From the NCBI GenBank assembly GCA_021732415.1, contig JAKFVC010000042.1, positions 1 to 61,623 on the forward strand: 61,623 nt of DNA. Direction: 5' to 3'. Under the pieces are notes generated by a model. It was not told the DNA's origin. It saw only the letters and a program-made list of their open reading frames with translations, and ran no database searches. Position 1 is the first letter of the stretch; each line of letters starts with the position of its first letter. A program made the translations under genes and the position numbers. Shown in pieces: positions 18,801 through 30,800 of the stretch. Source of the DNA: Planctomycetaceae bacterium (GTDB taxonomy: Bacteria > Planctomycetota > Planctomycetia > Planctomycetales > Planctomycetaceae).

Positions 18801-21800
18801 CCGGCGTAAAATCGAGAAAGACTTGAGACGATCCTCGCAATCCGAGCGAATTATAGCCGGTGGCGATCCGTTGCGTCGGTGCCGTATAGGTACCGGACGC
18901 CGTTCCAAACACATAGTCAAGGGTTTGGTCCACCGCCTGGCCTAACCCATTATATTTAATCGCCAGTGTCTGGAGGAGCGAAGAAGTTGAACTGTATTCC
19001 TTGGAAGAGGTGAGTTGACCAGCCGCATTGAAGAGTGAGATAAACGTCTCATCCAACACTCCAGGATCGCCCCCGACAGGCAGCGTCTCATACCACTTCA
19101 CCGTGACTTGTCTGTTGGCTGGATCCGTTTCGGTGACGATCGACTGGCCATTACGGTCCGTATAAGTCGTGGCCAGCTGCACCGGGTTCCAAGTGCGTGA
19201 TTTGGCGACCGTTGTCAGTATCCCTCCAACGATTTCGCTGATATCAATCGTCTCGGACAACATGCGATTCAGACCATCGAAGGTCCAGCGGGTCTGATTG
19301 TTGTCCGGGTCGGTGAGTCGCGTCTGATTACCCGCCGAATCGTACTCCATCTTTGTAGGAACAACTCCGGGAGACCCCGTGGACGCCAAAAATCGTAACA
19401 TCTCAGAAGGTTGCCCTGTGGCCGCATCGTAAGTCGTTCGAACTCGATTGTTGTCCTTGTCGAATTGTTCATAAACGCGGCCTGCCGTGTCATAAACATA
19501 GTCCGCCTGCAGCACCCCCTCGGCGGCGGGAATGGCCGGGTTCACCTGAATCGGATTGAGACTTCGCAGGACCCAGCCCAAACTGTTCACCACAGAGCGA
19601 GTTCTTCTCGATAGCAATGAGCTATCTGCTGGCTGCTCGACGGGCGGGCCAACCTGGCTGACTTGTACCGCACCTGCCGCCTTGCCGTCCGGCAACTTGA
19701 GGTAGTCGTAGTCCCAAGTGGTAACCGCCGCTGCATGATTGGGCTCACCATCCGCCAGAAGTCCGGGATCGGGTTGCTGAACGCGGATGATATTCCCGAT
19801 GGAATCATACTCGGTCACGGTCTGGGCACCGTTCGCAGCCGTTTGAATGACTTTGCGGCCCGCCGAACTCGCAGCATTCGCGGGATACTCTACGGCGATA
19901 GACTGAAAGATCGTCGTCAAGTCAGTCGAGCTATTGGGACTGACAAAAAACTCCGTGCCTGATGGTCGGCCCAACGCGTCATAATTCTGCCGAGTCTTGC
20001 GAATCAAGTGGAGCGCGGGAGACGGATCATCATCTAAACTGGTCAGCGTCAGGTGGCCTGCCAGATCATACTCCATGGAAGTGACAGCACCTCCGGCATC
20101 AACCACTCGGCGTACCTGTCCCGCGGAATCCAGATACTGGTAGGTCGTTGTACCGTTGCGGTCGACGGTCTTCACATCTTCGAGCCCCAGGGTCGCGTCG
20201 AAGGAATAATCCCAAGTTGCCAATGCACCATCGGATCCAGCGTCTTGCTGTGTCTTAAGACGTCCCCATTGGTCGAATGTCTGGCTTGAGACGTACCGAG
20301 AACGCTGGTAAACCAGCTGATTTGCAGAATTCCGCGACGGAGTCAATCTCGATTCAATCGATTGCAATTGATTGCCAGCGGCATCGTAGACGAAGCTAAA
20401 TACGCCGCCACCTTTTGCGACGACCTCGGTCCGGGTGATGCGGCTCAGGGCATCGTAATCGGCGACCGTGGCAGCCAAGCCCGGTAACCGCTGCTGCAGG
20501 ACGTTCCCCAGTGCATCGTAAGTCCAGGTCGCCGTCAGATCGGTCTGCTGGTGACCAGTGGTGGCGAAATCCAGCCAGACCGAGTGTTGGGTTTGCGACG
20601 TCATTTGGTCATAGACGTCATAGGTGAAGGTCGTTTTCAGTCCCGTGAGTAGATTGTCGGTCGAGATCAGATTGCCAAATGCATCGGTCTGTGATTCGAC
20701 AACCATCGTTCCGAAGCTGGATGTTCCATTTTGCACTTGCCAAACCCGGTCAGTGACAACCCACGTTGTACGAGCTTTGGGATCGTAATAAGACTTTTCG
20801 GTGTGAAAGTCGGGATAGGTAGTCTGACTGAGTGATCCATCGTCGATGTAGTCATAGGACGTTGCTTCTGCCAGTGGCGTGCCCAGCCCGACGATCTCCG
20901 TTGTCAGATTGCCGAGACGATTAAAAATCAGCTTAGTTTCTACTCCCAAGCCATCAGTCGAAGTGTCCGGCAGCCCATTGGAGTAATAGGTCTGGCTGGA
21001 CTGGCCGAGGATATTGTCTGCCGGTCCCTTCAAGACAGAGCCGACAACGCGATCGAGCTGGTCGTACACGATCTCGGAACGACTCAGTTGGGCGCTGTTC
21101 ACACGTGACACGGCGGTGACCATACCGGGAACGACGTAGATGTAGTCGGTCGTTCGCGTTTCTCCTGGGGCAACTTCTTCGACCGTCAACGGCCGCCGAT
21201 TGGTATCGTAGGCCGTCACTGTCGATTCCATGCCGAGCGTGTCGGTATGCGACAGGAGGACGTCATCGTTACCGTCCAACGAACCATACTCGAAGTACTC
21301 GTCAGTGCCGGCCGGGCCATCGATGAAGAGCGTCAACCCGCGGGCATCGCGGAAATAACGCGTCCGGCTTCCGGCCACGTCGGTGCTCGACGTCATCAGG
21401 CCGTGTACGGGATCATATTCGTAGCGCGCTATGACTCGGTTTTGAAAGACTTGTGTGACGTTGCCAAACGCTTGCTTGGTGAACGTCGCGAAAACTTGCG
21501 GGGAGGCCAGGTTGTCGAATCCATTGCGAAACTCCGGCGTATCATAATCGGGACCGTTATCCAAGTAATCATAGCGATAGCTAGTGATTCGATTCTCGAA
21601 CTGATACCCGCTGCCTTGACCGTCGGGCGGTGTGATGCCGACCTCGGTCGACGAGATGACGTTGTCGAAGGTATCCCACTCAAGTTTGCTCTCGCTCAAA
21701 TGGCCATCGGAATCTTGGAGAACCGGTGGTGAGGCTGACGTCGTCAGAGTGTATGCGTCGGTCTGGATGAAGCGCCCTCTCTCATCGAATGAATAATAGG

Positions 21801-24800
21801 TGCCGATATCATAGTCGAGGCTTTGGTCGGTATTGGTCGCTGGCAAATAGCGTTTAACCGTATTCGATTTGCGGATGACCTGTGCAACGGGTATCGAGCC
21901 CTGCGCGTAAGTGACTGGCAACGAGGTATTGTCCCGTCTAAATTCGGCGACCGGCACGATGCCTAGCGTGATCGGTGTACTGCCGGGGACGTCTCCCAGA
22001 GAGACAGACGAGACCAATCCTGCCGTGCTGTATTGCACGGTCGTTTTAATCGCATCCCCACTCGTGCCGCTCGTCGCGGTGTCCATTGAACCACTCGCGT
22101 TGTAGGTAAACGAGCGCTGCAGATTGTCGATCGACAGGGATTCCAAGCCGCCCGCCGACACGGTCACTTCGAGAGTGCGACCTTGGGGCATCTCGATCCG
22201 GTCCAAGTCACCACTGCCCGTATAAACAAAAGTCGTGGTGGTTCCGTCCGCCGAGTGGATCGCTTGCAGTTGGCCGGTCGTCTGGTCATAGTCGAATGTC
22301 GTTGCCGGGCCGATCACGGGCGTGATGCTGATCAAGCGCGCGAAGTACGAACCCTGAGCCCCATAGGGTTGCTCGAAGATATATTGCGTCTGGTCCGCCG
22401 CCACGTAGGTGTATTCGTGATTCGTATTGTCAAAAGTCAGTTTGCCGAACTCGTTGGGCAGAGTCGTCCGAGTTCCGGGCCGAACCGCGATCCATGGTTG
22501 CGAGTACTGCTGATCGGTCACAAACAGACGGGACCCACCCTGTGAGTCGAAGAGAATGGCAGTATCATCGAGTATCGGCGCCGGATTGAAGAAGTCGGAC
22601 ACACGTCCATTGGTGTCGATCCACAGGGAGGGCAGGCCACCCAGCGACCAGCCTTGTCCCCAGCCGTTGAAGGGGCTGGTTGTCGAATAGTTGGCTTCCG
22701 ACGCCGGATCGACGGCTCGATCCGTGACTTGGGGAGCGACGAGCAAAGCATCACCTGACAACGACGTGGTCTTGGTGCCGTTGATCGTAATATCCAGTCG
22801 CCAACGGTAGACGCCGTTTCCGTGGGCTTCAACCAGCGTCTGCCCCAGATCGTTGCGATCCGCTGCGAGCGTAATGACGGTATCAGTGAGTTCGGTTGTA
22901 AACTGCGCGAGCGTGGCACCATAGCCACCGTGATCCAGCAGTTCATCGATTGTCGAATGGCCGGCACTGTCCACTACGATGCGGAGCCAGGTCAGTTGCG
23001 CACTGATGGTCGTTCCCGTCTGGTCCGTTCCCTGGCGCGTGACGGTGGCTTGCACGACGGGATTGGAAACCGCGCCGGGCGAATTGTAGACGAGAGAATA
23101 CTGGCCGTCGCTGGACGTCGTCTCACGAGCATCCACGTCCAGGCCCTGGGACGTGCGCACGGACCCGGTCAACAGATCAACTTCCACATCCCCGAGGGAT
23201 GTCGTGACCCCTGTCTCCGACCAATCCTCCAGGCTGTGGCCGGATACGCTCCAGCCATTTTCCGGAAAATCGGGATTGTCAGGCAGGTACCGCGGCGGCA
23301 CCGGGGCCAGCACCTCCCAGCCAGAGTTGTAGTCGCTGGGATACACCGTGATCTGGCTGCTGAAGATCGGACTGTAGGTGTGGCCGTCGAAGGCCGTCAT
23401 GGTGTAGACGTGAGACTTGAGTGTATTCGAGGAACTCGGATGCACGGGCGTAAACAAGCCGAATCCGGTAGTAGCATAATTATCAAATCTCCAGGTGCCT
23501 GGTGCCTCACCAGCTGACGGGAGGCTCAGGAGCTTGATGGCCAATGGATCCCCGTCTGGGTCGTACGTGTCGTAAGAGATCGCGTAGGCGGTGTGGCTGG
23601 TCTCGCTGCTGTTGGGAGGAACGACCGTCTTTTCGCGATCGAATCCGAAGGGGGCGGCATTCGTCACTCGTAGCTGCACCAGTCCGGGCTCGGCGCTGAA
23701 CTGATCGAGGCCAGCCCGTAGACCATAACGGATTTGTTCGGTATAAGGACCATGGGCCATAAAGAATACGGGGTCGGGTGTGTAGGTAAATTGACCATCA
23801 GTCGTCTTCGTGATGGCGCCGCGTTCCTGATGTATTACAGCCGCAGCATTGGTCGACTGTGCCACGACCTCGACCGGCGAGGCTGTGGAGTTGACGAACT
23901 TTACAGCGATCACTTTCTTCGTCCCCGGTCCATCGGGACCGATTTGCGGCGCGTCCCAGGCGACGACTGTGACACCTGACGGCAATACGTTCGCGGCGTT
24001 GATGGCATTCACCACGCCATCACCATTTAAGCCTGCAGCCATGGCAATCGTCTGAAAACCGCTACCAAAATTCAGCTTCAGGTTCCAAACCGCTTCGTCC
24101 GTCAATTCCACTGCAAATCTCAACGAATCCTGAATGTGGTAGAGCGACGAATCGGCGGTGATGAACCCGTCTGGCACCCCCTGGAAGAAGACCGCGAGTG
24201 GATCGCCCTGCGGGTCGAAATCATTGGAAGTGACGTCAAAATTCAGGCTCTTCCTGTGAGAGACTTCAAACTGATCGGGACGCGCCGTTGGCAAATTGCC
24301 GCGAAACACCAAGCTCACGGCAGTGTCAGCGGACGTCGTGATGGTGTGGCTGGCGTTCTGCAGATCATAGGTGAAATCCAGACGTGACATCGGTGCAAAC
24401 GGATCGTCCGGGTAATAGGTCAGCGTCCCGTCAGGATTCAGATGCAGTACCCCGTCAGGCGTAGTCCACTCCGTGTCTGAAACTTGCGTAATTCCCGGGT
24501 CCAAGATATCCGTGACCGTCCAGACTTCGTCATACTCGCTCGGACCCAGCGTGGAGTCCGCAATCCTCGGATCAATACTCCCTTGGGGATCATTGTCCCG
24601 CACGTCAAACGTGTAAGACTCGCGTCCCGCCGGGAAGGTCAGCACATCTGACTCGGGATTGATCCGCTCGAGCCGGACGTTATCCGCATACACACGTGTG
24701 CCGGCGCTGGAGTCCGGGGCAAACAAACGGACGAAGAACGAACCCGACAGTTGATTCAGGAATTGCCCCATATCACTCCACCCCTGACCGTCAAGCTGCG

Positions 24801-27800
24801 AGTCACTCGCATCTTCGTTCTGGTTGGCAACAAAAGTTGACAATAACGTCGGACTGGTGTCATTCGGCGCCCCAGAGTAAATCCCGTACATCGCTGGGCC
24901 GACTACAAATCCGCTCTCGCCCAAAGACCGTCGCTCCAGTTGAGTCGGCCAAGTGCCGAGCACGCGGTACATCCCTGGAGAAACATTAGTAAAAGCCCAA
25001 TCAGCGAAGGACGCACCGAACGTTTGCCCGAAGTTGGCGCCATGTTCGAGCACCGTACGCGGATTCGAGGAGTTGCCGGAATCAATTGAGGCTGAACTCC
25101 AACCGGGAATCGAACCTAAGGGCGGGCTGTCGATCACAGTGGTGTCTGGTTGGGACTGGGCGAATAACGTCAGGGAAAACGACGACTCGTCAAAGTCGTC
25201 CGTCTCCAAGGTGAACGTGCTCGCGTAATGCACGGCTGTTGATGGATCGAAACGGATTGTTACTAACTGCGAGCCCTCTGGAGGAATTACCAACGAAGTC
25301 CCGGTTGGATTACCTTCCAGTTCAATGATGAAGCCCGGCGCAGCCAGCGGGAGAGTCACTGACAAATCCGCGGTGCCCGTGTTGCGTAGGACAATCTGCT
25401 TGGTAATGTCTTGACCGGCAATCGTGCTCCCCAGATCGAGGATTCCGGAATCCTCGAAGTTGCCCCCTCCGAGGTATTCGACCGTCAACTCCGCGGTGGT
25501 CCGGACAGTGCCTGTCACCGAAAAATCAAAGGGGTTTTCGGTCGAGACACCGGAGTTGGTCGCGAAGGAAACGGTGCCTGGGAATGTGCCGACGGTCGTC
25601 GCGACCAAAGTCAGCGTGAAGGTCGCGGTCTGGCCGGCGGCAAGCGGGGAGGCAGGAGTGAGGGATCCGGCGATGAATCCTGTGGGAACGGTCATCGATC
25701 CAATGGTCAAGTCCGCATCGCCCGAGTTGGTAATCGTGAAGGTTCTGGTGACCGGACTGCCGAGCGGCACGTCGCCGAAATCCACCGGAGTCATGGAACC
25801 GTCCGGGACATTCGTCCCAGCCAACGCAACCGAGATTTTCGGGGGCTCGATGACATTGCTGATGTTGATCGTCAGATCTTCTTGATCATCGGGATTGCTT
25901 CCCACTGTCGAATCGTTGAGAGTCACGGTGATGTTCAGAACGGGATTCGTTTCGTAGTCGAGATGGACGTTCTGCTTCAGGTACAAAGTCGCCGTCAGCC
26001 CGGAAGACAGCGGCCCAATTTCAAACAGACTCGCGTCTGTACCGCTCAACGTGAGCAGGTCACCCGCATGTCCCAAGGCATCGTCATTGATCTGCAACTT
26101 CGCTACGGCGATTTTGTCCGCGGTGGTGTCCGTGTCCTCAGGCACATCCAGCACCGTCTGTGTCACCGTCAGTGTCGGCGCCTCATTCACGTCGGTGACC
26201 TCGATCGAAATCACCGCCTGATGTGATAACTCGGGCGAACCGTTATCGACCACGAGCACGGTGACCGTGTGCGAAGCGCTCGTCTCAAAATCCAGCGCCT
26301 TGCCGCTCGCCAGCGACAGGTGCCCCGTCGAGGTGTTAATGGTAAAGAGGTCGTCCGGGTCTTCAATGAGTGAATAGGTGAGTGCCTGGCCGACATCCGG
26401 ATCGGTCGCGATCACATTGCCAATGTTGGTTTGAGTCTCACTGATGGCGAAGGTCTGAGCGCTGATCACCGGCTCTTCATTGACGTCGGTAATCGTGACT
26501 GCCAAGTCCTGATAATCGTCCGGAGTCGGTCCGAAGGCGGGATCATCGGCATTGACCCGCACGTCCAAGACGCCGTTGGTTTCATGATCGAGCGTGATGC
26601 CAGCCTTGAGACGCAGTTGCGTGACACCGCTGGTCGTGACAATTTCAAACAGACTGGAATCGCTGCCAGACAGCGACAGTTGGAAGACGCCCAACCCGTC
26701 GTCCACGACCGTGATGTCTCCCACCACACGGGACGATGCCGTGCTGGAGTCTTCAGGCAAGGAAGAGAGCGACTGCGTCACGGTCAACTCGGGATCGCGC
26801 ACGATCGCCGCAACGTCGAACTCGAACGGGTCTTCGTTCGCGTCGGTATTGCTGATGGAGACGCTCCCGTCATAGGTCCCCCGCGCCGTGGCGCTGACCC
26901 GGATGTCGACATCAATGTGCGCTCCGGGCTCAACCGAAGTCCCCTCCAGATCTGCCGAGAACTCAAACCCCGCGGGTAACGTCAGAGTACCGAGATCTAA
27001 AACTTGAGTTCCCAGATTCGAAATACGCACAGTTTTTGTGGCAGCGACCCCAGACAGCACCATGCCGAAATCGACCCCCGAAGATCCGGAAGTCAGATCT
27101 GCAAACGAACCATTCGGTTGTTTGAGACCCACCGCAATTTCAGGACCCTCTGAGATCGCCGACAAAGTGATGTTGAATGGATTCTCATTGTTGTCGGTAT
27201 TAACGAAGCTCAGCGAACTCTCAAAACTGCCCCCGTCGGCCGATTCGAAGCTGACGGTGAATGTCGCAAACTCGCCCGCGTGAATGACCTGGTTGGATGT
27301 CAGATCCGCGGTGATCTGGAACGCTCCCGTGATCGACACCGGCTGCACGGTCAGATCTTCCAGTCCGATATTATAGACTCTCAAGGTTCGTGCGAGAGCC
27401 GTGCCGGTCGCCGTCGTCCCCAGGGAGGTGGTGCCGCCATCTTGCAATTCGGTTCCTGTATCGGACCAGGTGACCTTGATTTCGGGGGCCTCCACGGTGG
27501 CCGCTAATGTGATGAGATACGGATTCTCGTCCGCGTCGTCGTTCGCGAGTTCGAGCTGCCCCGAAAAGGTGCCTCCGTTGGCTGCGATGAAGTCGACGGT
27601 GATGGTCGCGGATTGTCCCGGTGCCACCACGATGCTGCCACTGTAGGCCGACCCCAGAGTGAAGCCGGCCGGCAATTGCAGCGTCCCTAAGTGGAGATCG
27701 GCGAGTCCGCTATTGGAAATCTCAAACACGCGGGACACTGTCGTCCCCAGAGTTACCGCCCCCAAGTCCAGGGTCGAACCACTGGCGATCGTCTCCGGGC

Positions 27801-30800
27801 CCCCCGAGGCGTCATCCACGGTCAGGTTGATCTCGGGGAAACTTTGGGGCACGTTGATCGTCAACGTCTCCTGGTCATCGGGAGTTGCCCCGACCGTGGC
27901 GTCATTCAGATTCACCGTGACCGTCAGCACGGGATTCGAGGCGTGGTCCAGACTGGCGTTCTGCTTCAGATACAGCGTCGCGGTCAAACCGGCTGACAAC
28001 GTGCCAATTTCGAACAGGCTGGAGTCCAGACCCGTCAACGTGAGCAGATCGTTGGCATGTCCCAGGGCATCGTCATTAATCTGCAGCGTCGCCACGGCGA
28101 TTCTAGCCGCGGCCGTGTTGGTACCGTCCTCGATTTCCTCCACGGTCTGCGTCACCGTCAGCGTGGGAGCTTCGTTCACATCAGTCACCTGAATCGTGAC
28201 CACGGCCGTATCCGACAGCGCGGACGAGTCGTTGTCGACTACGCTGATGGTGACGGTGTGCGAGGTGCTGGTTTCGAAATCCAGTGTCTTGCCGCTCGCC
28301 AGCGCGAGTTGGCCTGTGGAAGAGTTAATCGTAAACAGATCATCGGGGTCATCAATGAGTGAATAGGTCAACGTCTGGCCGACATCCTGGTCACTGGCGA
28401 TGACATTTCCCACGATCGTCTGGTCCTCACCGACCGTCAACGTCTGATTGTTGATCACGGGCGCCTCATTGACGTCGGTAATCGTGACGGACAGATCTTG
28501 ATAATCATCGGGAGTGGGTCCGAAGGCGGGATCATCGGCCTTCACTCGCACGTCCAATACGCCGTTGGTTTCGTGATCGAGCGTGATGCCGGACTTGAGA
28601 CGCAGTTGGGTCACGCCGCTGGTCGTGACAATCTCAAACATTCCGGCGTCGGCGCCCGAAAGTGACAGTTGGAAGACACCGAATCCATCGTCGACCACCG
28701 TGATGTCACCGACCACTCGGGCCGACGCGGTGCTGGCATCTTCGGCCAGGGACAACAGGGATTGCGTGACCGTCAGCTCGGGATCGCGCACGATCGCCGC
28801 AACATTAAACTCGAACGGATCTTCGTTCGCGTCGGTGTTGCTGATGGACACGCTCCCGTCATAGCTCCCCCGCGCTGTGGCGCTGACCTGCACGTCGACA
28901 TCGATGTGCTCTCCGGGATCAAGCGATGTCCCCTCCAGATCTGCCGAGAACTCAAACCCCGCGGGCAATGTCAGGGTACCAAGATCTAAAACTTGAGTTC
29001 CCAGATTCGAAATCCGCACGGTCTTGGTGGCAGCGACCCCCGACAGCACCATGCCGAAATCGACCCCCGAATATCCCGAAGTCAAATCGGCAAACGAACC
29101 ATCCGGTTGTTTGAGGCCAATCGCAATTTCAGGACCATCCGAGATGGCGGTCAGTTGCAGGTTGAACGGGTTCTCATTGTCATCGGTATTGACGAAGCTG
29201 AGCCCACTGGCGTAGCTCCCTCCGTCCGCGGACTGAAACGTGACCGTGAAGGTCGCCGATTGACCGACGTGGATCACCTGGTTCGCCGTAAAATTGGAGG
29301 TGATCTGAAACGCCCCGGAAGTCGAGACTGCCTGCACGGTCAAGTCCTGCTCCCCGATATTGAAGACTCGTAAGGTTCGGGAGAGGGGACTTCCCGCGGC
29401 AACCGTTCCCAAGGACGCCGTCGCTCCATCGGCGATCAGGACCCCGGTATCATCCCAAGTGACTTTGATTTCGGGCGCGTCCACGGTCGTCGTCAAGGTC
29501 ACTAGATAAGGGTTCTCGTTCCCGTCATTGCTGGCTAATTGCAACTGTCCCGAAAAGATGCCTCCGTTGACGGCAAGAAAATCGATCGTGACAGTGGTCG
29601 ATTGTCCCGGTGACAGCACGAGGCTCCCGCTGTACGACGATCCCAACGAGAATCCTGTCGGCAGTTGCAACTGGCCCAAGTTCAAATCGGCCAATCCGCT
29701 GTTCGTGATCTGGAAGACCTCGGACGCGGTCTCTCCGGGCGCGACGGAACCGAAGTCCACAGTCGCTCCACTGGCGACCGCCGCCGGGTTACCCAAGAGA
29801 TTCTCGACGCTCAGGCTGATCTCGGGGGCCTGAAAGACTCCTTCCAGATCGAGATCAAACGTGTTTTCGTTGAAGTCATTATTGGCAAAGGAAATCGATC
29901 CCGATTCATCGCCCCCATCGGCACCGGCATACTGGATCGTCAACGTCGTACTGTCGCCTGGCTCAACAATCTGCCCCACCGTGAAATTCGTAGTGACGGT
30001 AAATGGTCCCGATAGGGAAACCGGTTGCAGTACAAGGTCCTCTGTTCCCTTGTTAGTGATCACGAGTGTCCGGGTCACCGGTGTCGACGGCGTCGCGGTG
30101 CCCATACTGACGGTGCTGATACCGTCCCGTAAGTCGGTGAGACTTCCGCCGGCTCCCTGCAACGCGACCGCGATCTCGGGTCCCTGAACCATGGCTCGCA
30201 CATGGATTCCGAAGATCCCTTCATCCAGCGTGTCGCCAGGATTCCCCGGGGTGCTCGAAGAATCCGGCAATCCCGCGCTGTCGCTTTGGCTGCCGTAGCT
30301 CAATTCGTAACCGCTCGACGTGTAATGCAATTGTCCCCAATAGCCAGGCCCCGTCGGTTCGTCAGGGTAAGTCGTCCAAGTTCCATCGGACTCGTTGGCG
30401 ACCAGAGTCCCCTCGCGGACGGGTGGCCCAAAAGTGGTGTTCCAGATCCAATTGTCATTGTTTTCGAAGTACACCGTGCCTTCATACAAACCGGCATCTT
30501 GCGGCAGCAAAATGAGATCGAATAACTGCGAAGTGCTGTTATTGTTGTCCAAACCTGTCCCGCCGCTCGCCGTGGCTCCGTCCGGGATGACAAGCCTCTC
30601 CAGTGTGGAGTCTTCGTCCAGCGCATATTGCCAGGTGTCATACCAAGACGTCGGATTCTGAGGGGCGACGTATAAACCATCGGGGATCGTCCATTTCCCC
30701 AGCACTAACGCATCGGTCATCCCCGCCGGGGGATCTGACGACACGATGGAGAAGCCCTGGTTCCTGATCCGCAGGGTCGCGGATTGCTGGACGTTTAACG

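Noticed and set aside
16309-30525. Many plus-strand frames of 60-270 codons inside the RHS gene
   Set aside because: All are shadows of the continuous minus-strand RHS frame; none carries a recognisable domain.
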